Source of the DNA: Sciurus carolinensis | Taxonomy: Eukaryota; Chordata; Mammalia; Rodentia; Sciuridae | NCBI RefSeq assembly: GCF_902686445.1 | Contig: NC_062224.1 | Coordinates: 50,467,156 to 50,531,155, forward strand | DNA: 64,000 nucleotides | Reading direction: 5' to 3' | Part shown: piece after piece, positions 1-11,112 of the stretch | How positions within the stretch are numbered: the stretch's first letter is position 1 | Layout of the letters: each line of letters begins with the position of its first letter | The notes under the pieces: generated by a model | Told to the model about the DNA's origin: nothing | The model's input: the letters and a program-made list of their open reading frames with translations, nothing else | Database searches by the model: none | Translations under genes and position numbers: made by a program

Positions 1-3000
1 GTTAAACTTCTGAAGATCACATCCCTCATATTCAGGGACAACATGCAGAGGAATAGCCCCCAAAACGCCCTTAAAAAGTGGTAAACAGGACCAAATAAGT
101 TTTTGAAATCTGCAATACAATCGCATTCTCCAGAGCAATGATCCTTGCTTGCTTATGTGAGTTGTTTTGAAAAACACATCAGGCACAACCCCAAACCATA
201 TCTATAGATAGGTTGTGGATTTTTTTTTAAAGAAATTGCCTTTATTGTAAAATTGTATAAATCTTAAATTTCTGATTTTTTTATGTTACAATATCTTTTT
301 AAAAAGTGAATTGCTGGTGCGAGTAATTTTTAAGTGTCTTTAAAATCTTCCCATTAATTTTTTAAAATTATTTTTATTTTTAGAGCTAAATAGTTGCACT
401 CAGTGGTTGGGTTCATTACACCAAACTCAGACATGCATGGAATTCAGTTTTAGTCCATGATCCCCCTTTTGCAGAAAATTTTGAAAGCCATTAAATAGTG
501 CCTCAGAGACTCTCAGGAAATCCTGCTTCCACCCTTCAGCCAGTGATATTTCTCTCTCACCCTCAGCCTGCCTCCCCACTTCTGAACTCTTGTCACATTC
601 ACATGCCACGTTACACTTGGAAACATCCCTTTGCATATTGCGACTCTCCCCTTTCCGCTGGTTGGTAATCTTGGCAGTGTTTCTGCACAGCGTGGTGTAG
701 TGTCAGAGCATGAGAGCTGCCATGTCTGCGTGCCCAGTGGTCTCCATTTAGTAGTGGTGACAGAAGTCAGAAAGTCACAGTGGCAAGCAAACAAACAAAA
801 ACTCCTGTAGCTTTATAGAGTATTTTACCCTATTTTATCCTTGTTACAGAATTCCATTTTAGCACGGACATGTACGTGTTTGGAAATACGCGCTGCCTGA
901 GTGAGAGGCTTCTGGTTTCACAAGTTAAGGTCCTGTCAGCTTCAGGAACAACTGAAACAGTGTCTGACTGGTGCTTGGGCCCTTGAAGTAACTCTTGAGC
1001 TTCATCTTAGTGTACATTTATGGTCAAGCACAGAGACCCAGGCCATCAAAGACAGAAAAATGACCATCAACAGTGACACTGGCTGTCCCGTGGATTTCAC
1101 CAGTTGCTCTGTGATAAGCAAGCATATTTTCTTTCTTTCCTGAAGACCTTTGAGTAAGAAGTAAATGATACTATATTGAAGAGGCCCTATTTATTAATTT
1201 CTGTAGAATCTGGATTCCATGGGGCAGATTCACAGATGGGGCTTCCATCTGTAAAGGAGGAGGTCCTCACAGTGCTTAGATGAAAGCCTGAAGCAGTAGG
1301 ATAACTCTCATCTCTGGGACAATCTACCCGCTTTGAGCAGCATCAGTCCCAGTGGTGTGGGGAGGTCAGGCTGTTCTGCACTGAAGACTCCCGGCATTGC
1401 CAGTGCCAGACTGAGCCCTCTTCTCTGAAGAATCCCTGTGTTTTGTACTCTTCACAGCTGTGGGCAGAGCCTCTGATCATCAGAGGTTGTTATAAATTAA
1501 AGCAGAACACCCCATCTGAATGGGACACTAAGAGAGTTAAAGATTCCTCGTGCTGTATCTGAGGCTGGAAGCCTCAGAGAGCAGATAGTGTGAAGCATGT
1601 GACTCATAAGACTCATCCTAAAAGGAATACTCAATATCTGTAAATCACCAGTCCCAGATTCAGCCTATTCACCAGCCACATTCAATGAAAGCTCTCCATT
1701 GGGAAAGAATGGCGACGGCAGTCCTTGTTACGCACTCAGCAGACAGCATTTACTTATTTATTTGATGTGCAATTAGGGGGGCTTTTATGTACACTTAGAT
1801 GCACAATTAGGAGCATTATGGGGTCTCTTCTGAGGCATTAGGAGAAGGAACCAGAGTAATTAGCCTGCCCCTTGTCCCTGAGTAGCCGGTATGGCTTCCT
1901 ATGATTCCTAAGAGTATTTCAGAAGTGGGGGTGTTGGCCCTGGGAATTGATGCATTATTGTCACCTCCCCAGGTTAGTAAAGACTTTTGAACTGTACAAG
2001 ATGATGAGACAGGAAGGGAAGATAATATTTACAGGAAATATTCCATTAACTATGAGCTGGCTCCCAGCAGCTTGGCCCTGCTAAATTATTCAGCATGATA
2101 AGAACTGCTGACTTCGTTTTCAGCTTCTCTTTGGATGTGCTTGACTCATTTGCCGATTGCTGAGCCCTCTGGCTTGGCTGAGGGGCGGCTCCCTCATTCT
2201 AGCATCTGTATTCTCCTCGGAAACCACACCCTGTGCCCTCCTGGGAGAAAAGCTACACTTAATACATTTAGCATTCTTAGCATTTTGCAGCCTCTGCTCA
2301 TTCACAGTGCAGGATCAAAGGGCCTCCTCCATTTGCCTCTTATCTGCCCTTCAGATCTCCATGATGGCCTGAGTGGACCTGGAAGGGTTTAGTGCCTGTG
2401 GATGACAGGCCCTGGCCATGGGTCATCAGGGAGGGCAGCCTCAAAGCTGAGGAGCAGGCTTGGGGGAGGGAAAGGGGACATAGGGAGTTACCAGAAACTG
2501 CCATTTAAAAATAAACTCCCAATAAAGAAAAGAAAAAAGACGGGTTCTGAGAACATCATCCTGAACGTGGCCCTTCTCAAAACACCACTATCAGGTGTAC
2601 AGTATTATCATGTTGCAAGAGGAACCCCAGCCTCTCCTCCCATTCAAGAATTGTGATCATCTGAATGTGTTGAGCTAGAGTGTTAGAACTTCACTGCAGA
2701 TGGTGGAACAATGAAGTCCTGGCCAGTGAAATGGCACCCATGTGAGGGTGAGAAGTCGGACTAAACAGCGAGGCTCAGGGGGAACTGACCTGAGCTTGCC
2801 TCTGACGATGGTAATTGGAGGCAAGATCCTGGGGTCAAGAAGCAAGACCCAGCATTTCTGGGTGGGCCTTATTTATTGCACTACTCTGGCTGAGCAAGTC
2901 ACCCTGCCTCACCAAGTCCCATTTGTCTTCTCTTAGTGCTTGAAAGAAACCTGATCTTGCTCATATATCAGTATGAGCTTGCTGTAAACATTGAATGAAC

Positions 3001-3156
3001 TGCTTAAAAAAATATGAAACCCTAAGTAAATTCAAGGCATTACTAACTACAGACAACAGTTTGGAAAGCACCTTCCATTTTCTGAGACTTCCTAGGTCAC
3101 TACAACACTTGGAGTTGTTGGTTGTGGTGAGGATACGTGGCTCTTCCCCCTGGAAG

Positions 3157-3312
3157 TTCATTCACTTGTCCATTAAATGTTGTCCGAGTGCCTATCATAT
3201 ACCAGAGCCTGCTCTCAGCTCTGCAGACAGATCAGGGGAGACAAGCTCCCTGCCCTCCCAGAGCCCACAGTCTAGTGAGAAAGGAAGTCAAATGACAGCA
3301 GTAAATAACACT
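3157..3312 (-). repeat. L2 LINE 3' end fragment
   Basis: The segment starts 'ttcattcacttgtccatta' and continues through a 'cctatcatataccagagcctg' type stretch to 'ccagagcccacagtctag'. This is the reverse complement of the L2 3' end, whose terminus is a TGAATGAA-type repeat. It is an old, diverged copy, so the borders are approximate. Confidence 0.7.
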
Positions 3313-3524
3313 GTAACACAGAGGTTCCCTAAACCCTGTGGAGACAATAAAGCAGGAGAGTCAGGGCTCCTGTGTGGTCAGGAGCAGTCTCTGAGCAGGG
3401 AGCATTTAAGTGACTCTTTACCTCAGGTTCCCTGGAAAGGACAGGGTAAGACGGGCTCGTGTGCAGGAAGTGTAATGGGGAGACTTCCGGCTTTAGGAAA
3501 ATGGAAAATAATCAGGACAAAGCA

Positions 3525-3548
3525 AAGAGAGAGAGAGAGAGAGAGAAA
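3525..3548. repeat. (GA)n simple repeat
   Basis: A run of about ten GA dinucleotides ends in an A-rich purine stretch. It is a simple microsatellite inside the intron. Confidence 0.9.
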
Positions 3549-3794
3549 GAGAAAAAAGCTCCTGTGCAGTCCTGACATGGCATCACTCAACCCAGATTGA
3601 TGTTCTGAACCCCTCAGAACCATCCCTGTGAGGCTGGGGTCAAGCCTTAGCCCCCAGCATTAACCAATCATTGGTTCCAGGCAACCTGCACAAAGCAGGT
3701 TTGACCTTGGGGAAATGACTCTCTCCAGCTGAGAGGAATTCTAGAAGAGGAACCCTAAAAAGAGAACAGTCAACACAGCACAGTGTTTTGACCA

Positions 3795-3962
3795 CAGTGG
3801 TTCTCAAAGTGTGGTCCTTGGACCAGCAGCATCCACATCACCTGAGAACATGTTAGAAATGCAAACTTGGAATCCCCGCTGGGACTTAGAGATGGAGAAA
3901 CTTACAATTTGCCTCCCCAGGCCCTCAAGGTGATTTAGATACATGCTATAAAGTTTGAGGAA
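3795..3962 (-). mobile_element. MER5A-type hAT-Charlie DNA transposon remnant
   Basis: The left end 'cagtggttctcaaagtgtgg' is the characteristic MER5A terminal inverted repeat. It is followed by the 'ggaccagcagcatccacatc' and 'cctgagaacatgttagaaat' segments of the consensus in the inverted orientation. The right end (near 'aaagtttgagg') is a decayed copy of the same terminus. MER5A is a non-autonomous element of early mammalian age. Confidence 0.85.
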
Positions 3963-5867
3963 TACTCTTGTACATATAGGCAATTGAGAAGGAACTTTCT
4001 TTGTGATTCTGCTTTACTGTTTTTGTTGAGATGTTTTAGTCGGTTAAAACCAAATTCCTTCCTAGAACAGTTGCACCTTAAAAAGAAACAAAAAGATTTC
4101 GTAAACCAGCGATCTCCACATCCACTCAAAGATCCAAAGTAAATCTCCACCAAAGAACTTGGGTGCTGTTAACTCACTTTCAGGATATTCAGAAAAAGTC
4201 ATGATAACTTATTGAACTTCTGTTTCAGTCTGTGAAACAGTGACTGTAAGATGCAGGATGAATATAGTCTAGTTTTCTTGATCTTGAATAAGTTTGCTTC
4301 TCAAATAGTTTCTGGTTCTTCATTATACTAATGAAAGTCAGGGTCTCCTCAGAGCAAACGTATCTTTGTTAAAATGATTGATTTTTCTCCCCTTGGTCCT
4401 TGGATCTGGGAACCCAGGGTCCCCCGGTTCCCACAGATTCCTTTGGAGACCACTGACTCCAATCTTGAGTAAGCCAAGCTTCCAAGAGCACCAGCTTATA
4501 TTCATGTTGTGTTCTTGTTGAAACTCATGCTGGTGCCAGACTTTCACCTTCGAGGAAGGTTGATCTGTCTGTGAGCAGGTAAAAAGGCATTACCTCATCC
4601 AAGTGGGTAATTCTTGGAAGCTATCACATGAGATGTGAGAGAATTTCCCTAGGAAGGTATAGGAAGAGTTATGTAATATCCCTTAAGGAAAAAGGGGGTC
4701 CACTTCTCTCACAGTGTGACATGTTTGAGGCACCTCTTGGAGGAGGTACATTCAATCTCTGAAGATCCCCCCAGATGGTCACTGGGGCCAGTCCTTAGGC
4801 TCAACAAACCTTTGGGGAGCTATGTACTTTCCCCCACCTCAGGCATCCTGCCATTGCTTGCGGTGACCAGGCATCTGGGCCAATAGTCAAGACCATTCTA
4901 GCTCCATTTCTGCAAGATGAATCACTTCCCTGGACCTCGGGTTCCTCCTCAGCAAGGTGGTTGATGTAACTGATCAGGAGTCTTGAGATTGAGGGCATCT
5001 TGACACTATTCAGGAAGAGGAACAAAACAAGAGGCAAGCTCATTTTAAAGCCAGAGGAGAGTCATGAATAAAAGCATTTTTCTAGAAGAAAGTAGTAGAA
5101 GGGAGAAATGCCAGTTTCTGTGTCTTTGTTCTCCAGATGAGCCAAAGCCCAAGCTAGAGCTGATTAAATGTCCAAAAGTAGCTTTTGTCCCTCAGCTGAT
5201 ACGTCTTTTGTGGTATGTGGTCTCCCAGGACTCCTCCGATTCCCACACCAGTGCCGAGTCCCTAGACTTGTCCTCTCCGCCCCTCCACAGGCATGCGCAC
5301 CAGCACCGAGAGGCCACATAAATAGCCATGCTGAGTGTGTGGACAAGAGGGGTCAAACATGACACTAGGTATTTATAACATTCAAATAAACACACAGCCA
5401 GACAACACAGTGGCTCCCTAGAGACTGACAAACTTCTAAATAACTCTGCAGATGCAGATTCCTACTCCAAGGCCCCGTGGACCTTGGGTGTAATTTGAAG
5501 AAGCAAATCAAAACCGAATGCTATTGTTGGATCCCAAATCACTGCAGAAGAGCATCCACTAGCCTCATTCACTCCAAAAGAAACCACGAACCAGTAGTAG
5601 CTTATGAATAGCTTTGGTGTTTCTGGCTTGTAAACCAAAGACTTTGCATAGGATAGCAAGAACATTGACCACATGGGTCTCAAGGGCAAATCTCTTGTAT
5701 CTCACATTATTCCATTAAATGTGCTCTTCCCTTGTCCCTTGATAAAACCACAGGCAGCCTATGGATTTTCTGATAACTCCTATGTAATATCAAGTCACAC
5801 AGTCCCTTTAAATAGCAAAATAAGCTTTTCTTAAAAATCAGAATGTCAGGTCCTTTAGGAAAGCTCC

Positions 5868-6239
5868 TGTGTTAGTCTTTCTGCCCGTAATAAACTACAT
5901 GAGATGATCAACTTATAAAGACAAAAGCTTTATTTTGACTTGCCGCTTTGGTGCTTCTAGTCCATTTTCTAGTCCTGTTTTGCTCTGGGGCCTGTGCTAA
6001 CACAGCACCTCTGGCAGGAGAGAGTGGCGGAGAAAAACCACTCATTTCATCTTAAAGCAAAAGAGAAAAGAGGCAGGAATCGGAATCTTACAATCCCCTT
6101 CAGGGGCAGACCCCATGACCCGAGGTGCTCCCACCAGACCCCACTAAAAGGATCTACCACCTCCCAGCGGCACCCCCATGGGAACCAAACCTTTAACTTT
6201 GAGGCCTTTGGGGAACATTTAAGACCTAGCCTATAGCAG
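5868..6239 (+). mobile_element. MaLR-type (ERVL) solo LTR, old copy
   Basis: It begins 'tgtgttagtctttctg' and continues with 'aacttataaagacaaaag' and 'tttattttgacttg', the layout of mammalian apparent LTR-retrotransposon (MaLR) LTRs. It ends near 'gaacatttaagacc'. No internal region is seen, so it is read as a solo LTR. A better-preserved LTR of the same general type lies at 61613-62039. Confidence 0.65.
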
Positions 6240-6540
6240 TTCCAAGTTTGATTTAAAGTTAGGTCTGCTCCCATCTCCCAATTGAACTCCACCTCTCCTC
6301 CAGCTCACATGACATCAGGTGCCCCTGTTGAGCTCTCCCCGTGACCGAAATGCACCCTATTGCAGTAGGTGGAGCGGGGCAGTAGGTATCATCCACCTTT
6401 GCCCTCTAGGGAGTGGTGAGTTCACAGCACCACCCTCTCCCAAGGACATGTCTAAAAGCTCTCTCTGGGTGTCTACCCTCCTAAACATGTCACACCCCAG
6501 CTGTGGTTGAGGGGTTTTAGAGTCATCTGACCAAGGCTCT

Positions 6541-6800
6541 TTTTTTTAATTGTGATAAATTCACATACCCTAATATCTACCCTCAGCCATTTTTCAGTGT
6601 ACAGTTCACTTGTGTTAAGTGTATTCTCAGTGTTGTGTCACCGGTCTCCAGAATTGTTTTTGTCTTGCAGAACTGACACTTTGTAACTAATAAACAATGA
6701 TTTCCCATTTCCTCTTCGCTCAGCCTCTGGCAGACACAATTCTACTTTCTGTTTCTATTCTTTGACTTTTCTAGGTACTCGGATAAGTGAACCAAAGTAT
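6541..6800 (-). mobile_element. Old L1 (L1M-type) 3' fragment
   Basis: It reads 'aattcacataccctaatat', 'ttttcagtgtacagttcac', 'cattctcagtgttgtgtca'-like and 'ccagaattgtttttgtctt'. This is the antisense of a well-known mammalian L1M 3' segment. The copy is diverged and truncated. Confidence 0.75.
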
Positions 6801-6802
6801 TT

Positions 6803-7143
6803 GTCTTTTTGTTGGGGTTTTTGTTGTTGTTTGGTTTGGTTTGGTATGGGGTATTAAATCCAGGGCACTCAACTACTCTCCAGCACGAACCACATTCCCA
6901 GCCTAAAAGGTTTTTTTTGTTTTTATGGCTTGTTTTTGCTTTTGTTTTTGTTTTGGTACCAGGATTGAACCCAGGGGCACTTTACCACTGAGCCACATCC
7001 CCAACCCTTTTTATTTTTCGAGACAGGGTCTCACTGAGTTGCTTAGGGACTTGCAAAATTGCTAAGGCTGGCTTTGAACTTGTGATCATCCTGCCCTAGC
7101 TTCCCAGGTCGCTGGGATTTTGGGTGTGCACCACCACACCTGG
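6803..7143 (-). mobile_element. Two abutting antisense SINEs (ID-like part, then full B1-dID)
   Basis: A T-rich tract with an antisense ID-like monomer ends 'cacgaaccacattcccagcc' (about 6803-6903). Next come a second T-rich tract, the antisense ID monomer 'ttgaacccaggggcacttta' through 'gagccacatccccaaccc', and an antisense B1 monomer from 'gagacagggtctcactgag' to 'gcaccaccacacctgg'. B1 fused to an ID-like monomer is the B1-dID dimer known from squirrels and related rodents. The first copy appears to lack its B1 half. Confidence 0.85.
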
Positions 7144-7909
7144 AAGACCAATGGGTTTTAATATCTAAACCAGGCCACTCTGACAGTGAAAAGAGGTTAA
7201 TAATTGAACCAGGTTGTCACTCAAACCAGGGCTGCTGCAGGCAAGCCACAGCATATTTTGACCCATCTAACAACCAGGTGAGCTTCCTAACCAGCTCTTG
7301 GTCCCTGCTTTTTCCCTCCTCCTGGATGGTCTGCTCACAACTTTCTTTAGAGGTATTGTTCACCTCAAGGCCTCCACTGGGTCTTCCATTTTACCATCCT
7401 TGGCTCTAGTGATACAGAGGCAAAATTACTCACAGACAACATAATTCACAGCAAACCTGTGTAGAGTTAGCAGATGGAGACTCCAGAGAGCCCTGGGCAG
7501 TTATATAGACTGTCCCACTACTAACTCTTTTTCTCTGGATGTTTCTGGTGGCTATGTGGGGTTTTGTACAACTCTTCACCGGTCCTGAGAACACTCTGGA
7601 AGTCACATACTGGCATCTAAGGTAGTCCATAGCGTTCCCCTGCAGTGTGCTCAGCTCCTTGCAATGAATGTCCTTGTTCTGGCTTTTAACAGGAGGGCAA
7701 AGAGCCAGAGGAGCTGTGGGCTCCAACCTCCGGGTACTCAAGTTTAACTGGCAACCAAATGCCTACCTTCAGTAAGCATTAGAAGTCACAGCTGAGTGAA
7801 TTTCCAAGCCTGCATGTGTATTTTTAAGTACATAATTGAGTTTATATTGAGGTTTGAAGACTCATAAAAACTGGTCACTGGCCAGGTTTTCACCAGCAGA
7901 GTGGGAAGA

Positions 7910-8020
7910 GAACAGCTCGCTGTCTGTGCCGCGGCCCTGGTGCTGACGGGCCGGGGAGTGAGTCGGCTCCATAGAGGCCCCCGCGGCAGAGAAGGGGTGC
8001 TGGCCGGGGAACTGTCTGCC
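7910..8020. other. Isolated GC-rich patch of unknown nature
   Basis: A block of roughly 110 bases is clearly richer in G+C and CpG than its surroundings ('gccgcggccctggtgctgac', 'cccccgcggcagag'). It is open for some distance on both strands. It is preceded by 'ttttcaccag' and followed by 'aagggtgagc', which resemble a weak acceptor and donor on the + strand. I do not recognise any peptide from it. It could be an orphan CpG patch, an exon of an unannotated transcript, or old retroposed sequence. Confidence 0.35.
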
Positions 8021-8221
8021 AAGGGTGAGCAAGCTTCCTATGGGAAAGGGGTACACTGAAGGTTAGGGGACCACTTTTTTGTCCTGCTACTTTCGAGTAC
8101 TTCTACTGAGTTTTAATCAAAGATTATCATTGACCCATGATGAATCCAGTCTAGGATTTACTGATCAAAACAGCAGAAAGCCACAAAGAACCTTCTTGTC
8201 ACTCCCTTTTCTTTCTAATCC

Positions 8222-8580
8222 CCAACCCTAGGTACCCCCAACCTACTTTGTTTCCCTCGGGATCCATTTATTCTGGATTTTACAAATAAATATGTGATCT
8301 TTTGTGACTAGCATCTTTCACTTAGAATAATGTTTTCAAGGGTCATTCATGTTGTAACATGGATCAATCCTTGTTTCCTTTATTTATTTATTTTCATTAA
8401 CTTTGACAGTGATCAATTTTTTAAATTTTTTTCATACATGTATGTAGGGTAATAATGTCTGTCTCAATCTACTGTCCTTCCCATTCCCACCCATCCCACT
8501 CCTCTCCCTTGTTTCCTTTTTATGGCAGAATAATATTCCAGTGTCCTTTGACAGTTACTTCAGCATTTTTTCTGCACCAA
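8222..8580 (-). mobile_element. Old L1 3' fragment, split by a later insertion
   Basis: 'gatcttttgtgactagcatc', 'tttcacttagaataatgttt' and 'cattcatgttgtaacatgg' are the antisense of a classical L1 segment. After an interruption at 8382-8506 the match resumes with 'atggcagaataatattccag'. The two halves are collinear, so they are one element broken by the insertion listed next. Confidence 0.75.
8382..8506 (-). mobile_element. Short truncated L1 3' insertion with 13-bp target duplication
   Basis: A 125-bp T-rich-to-pyrimidine-rich segment ('ttcatacatgtatgtagggt', 'ctactgtccttcccattccc') is bounded by the perfect direct repeat 'ccttgtttccttt' at 8369-8381 and 8507-8519. Its internal sequence resembles the left end of the larger squirrel L1 at 33880. 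This indicates a short, 5'-truncated L1 insertion in antisense orientation with a target-site duplication. Confidence 0.7.
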
Positions 8581-8595
8581 CATAACATGCATACA

Positions 8596-8636
8596 TGTGC
8601 ACGCACACGCGCACGCACATGTGCACACACACACAT
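8596..8636. repeat. (CA/CG)n-rich simple repeat
   Basis: A mixed run of 'gcacacgcgcacgcacatg' and 'cacacacaca', alternating purine and pyrimidine throughout. Confidence 0.85.
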
Positions 8637-8694
8637 AGCATCCTAGACCTCTGACCTGCTGTGGTCCCTCATATAGGGGCACAGTTACATATTT

Positions 8695-8965
8695 GGTTTC
8701 CTTTTGATGTTCACTAGATGTCACCTTCATGAGACCTTCCCTGACTACCTTATTAACAATGACAACAACCTAGCCACATTACCTGTTCTGTGTTTGTCCT
8801 TGCAGCCTATTATCTTTTGACTCTCTGGTTTTCTTACTTATTTCTTATTTATCTCCTCACCTCTCTCCTCATAAGATGTATGGGCGGTTTTATTCACTGC
8901 TGTATCCTGGGTGCCTCCAAGTGTCTCATACCATACACTCCACAAATGGCTGAACGGATAAAAGG
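8695..8965 (+). repeat. L2 LINE fragment
   Basis: 'ccttcatgagaccttccctg' followed by 'ttcactgctgtatcctgggt' is the typical L2 3' region in sense orientation. The copy is old and diverged. Confidence 0.65.
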
Positions 8966-9487
8966 AGTTGGAGCAAAGTATCTAATAGCCTGTTGCAAAC
9001 CGCCCCTAATTTTGAAGACTCTCCATACATATTTGTATAGGGGCCTCAGATTTAAGTATAAATAGAATGGCTCGTGTAAGGAAGGGTTTGTGAGAGCTCC
9101 CTCCACGGAAGAGCAAGACATCTATAAAGGAAAGGAGGGGAGCAGAGAGTCCTGTAACTTTCTACAGCTTCATTTTGTGGATGAAAAAAATGAAAAGCAT
9201 TAAAAATTGCTCCCATCTGGGCTCTCCTTTGAATTCATTTTTTTGTCCATTGAACCGAAAGGAAGCTGAGAGCTAATAGTAATTAGATATCCAGAGCATG
9301 TAGCTGGAGCCCTGCAGACCCTTGAACAATTCCAGTTAATCTGGACTCCTTTTATTTCTTAGAAGCAGGAAGCATTAGGTTGGGGAGGCTGCTTGTTGAA
9401 TTCTAGTAACCTCTTTGTCTTCGACCATAGCTGCTTGTTTCTGCTGAACCATGCGATACTTAGGGAGTTCTGGGTTCTGTGAGTTCT

Positions 9488-9498
9488 CCCCCCCCCCC
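9488..9498. repeat. Poly-C run
   Basis: Eleven uninterrupted C residues. Homopolymers of this length are prone to length error in assemblies. Confidence 0.9.
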
Positions 9499-9994
9499 TG
9501 CATATTGTGCATGATTCAAAGGCTGAATTGACCTTCCTGAAACTGTTAAACCTGTTTAACACCAGGCCCCAGCACAGCCAGAACCTGTTGTCCCCAACTG
9601 TGCCCACCACTGTTGGCACCTGCTGGTGGGACCAGTGGACTGTACCGTATGGGTCCCACCTGCCTTCACCCCATTCCTAACAAAGAGCCTGGAGCAGAGG
9701 AGGATGTTTCCAAGATGAGTTGTGACAGTTCTCTCAAGGATTCCAGTTGGGGACCATGAGTCGCTGGGATTGTATATGTGCCCAGTTTTCTCTGGACTGG
9801 AGTTGAGTTCAGACAGAGCTGCCAGGAGAAGGACCATGGCTCCTTCATTGAGGCAAAAATCCCTCCTTGACTGGCTGTAATCACCACTTCTCTATTGTCA
9901 CATCCCTTACAGTTGAGAAATGCATTTTTAACAAAATGTCTGGGTTTAATCACTGGAGATTCTTCACCTCAGTGAAGTAGCCTGTATTCAAGCA

Positions 9995-10255
9995 GAAAGA
10001 AGAGGGTTTGAAAACTTACTCCCATCATGTCTCATCTGTGTGATGTTAAGAAAGTGACTTAACCTCTCTGAAATTGAGTTGCCATGATACCTACTTCATA
10101 AAGTTATCCATTCATTCATTCATTCATTCATTCAACAAGCATTTGTTGAATACCTAATATGTCCCAGGAATTGTACTCAGGGCTAAAAAATAGCATTCCA
10201 GATCTTAAGTCTGGTGGAGAAGATATTTGAGTAAAAAAGACATTCATAATACAGG
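9995..10255 (-). repeat. MIR fragment followed by an L2 3' end with (ATTC)n
   Basis: At 9995-10106, 'aagaaagtgacttaacctct' is the antisense of MIR. From about 10107 a run of six ATTC units continues into 'aacaagcatttgttgaatac' and 'gtcccaggaattgtactcag', the reverse complement of the L2 3' terminus. The tetranucleotide run is the expanded L2 end. Confidence 0.7.
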
Positions 10256-11036
10256 CTGATAATTGTTGTGACAGGGAAGTGCATGAATATCTGGGAGAAC
10301 CAACCCAGCCCAGACTGGGATCGGGGACTGGGGACCCTTCTGGTGAAAAGAAGGTAGTTCAGGGCAGATTGCTGAAAAGTTTCAATTTCCTCTTCTGCTG
10401 TCACTTCTCTCCCTCCCCCAAATTCACAGTTCCTCCGGTTGACCTGCCAACTTTAGGATTCCTCTGGGGGGAGATCAGAGCTTTAAATAGAGCCAGCCCT
10501 TCTGGAAAGACAGGGAATTTAGACTTGAAGTCCTCACCCCTAGAAAATATCCCCTCACCTCTCTTCTTTCCGGGATGGCATTGCTCCAGCAAGAGGATCC
10601 AGAGAGGGAGAGCACCAGTGTCAACAAGGGTCAGAGTGCAAAGATGGCCCCGACTGCCTTGAGGCAAGCAGAACTCAGAACCTTCAACACAAAGCTGGGA
10701 ATAAAGGAGGCAGGCCCAGCGCCTCGCCCCCTACTGGCTGCAGCTGCAATTGTTGCAAGACCAGGAGAGTTATCCAGCAGCAGCTCCTTTGAAAAAGCAA
10801 GCTGCAAATGCCTGGCCGGCTGCCTGCTCCCCTGCCTTGATGCCTGGCTCACTCTCCAACCAGGGGAGCATGGAACTCACACCTGAAACCTCAGAGCACA
10901 TAGTGCACCCCCCCTCCTTTGCCCACCAACCAGAGGACTGTGAACAGCAGGAGGGGCCCGTTCTTGAAGTACCAGGGATTTCAGCACACAAACAAGCTGC
11001 TGTTGAAAAATGATTCCCGAACAGCACTTGCTGGTT

Positions 11037-11112
11037 TGCCTTTTTTCCTTTTCTTTTCTTCCCTCCTCCTCCTTTTTCTCTTCCTCTTCCTCCTCCCCCT
11101 CCTTCTTTTCTT
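11037..11112. repeat. Polypyrimidine (CTT/CCT)n tract
   Basis: About 75 bases consist almost entirely of C and T on the + strand ('ccctcctcctcctttttctc'). It is a low-complexity tract with no coding signal. Confidence 0.9.

Noticed and set aside
2995..3600. 201-codon + strand frame
   Set aside because: It runs through an antisense L2 remnant and a GA microsatellite (its end is an Arg-Glu repeat), so it is not a gene.
10107..10133. (ATTC)n run as a stand-alone microsatellite
   Set aside because: It is continuous with an antisense L2 3' end, whose terminus is this tetranucleotide.
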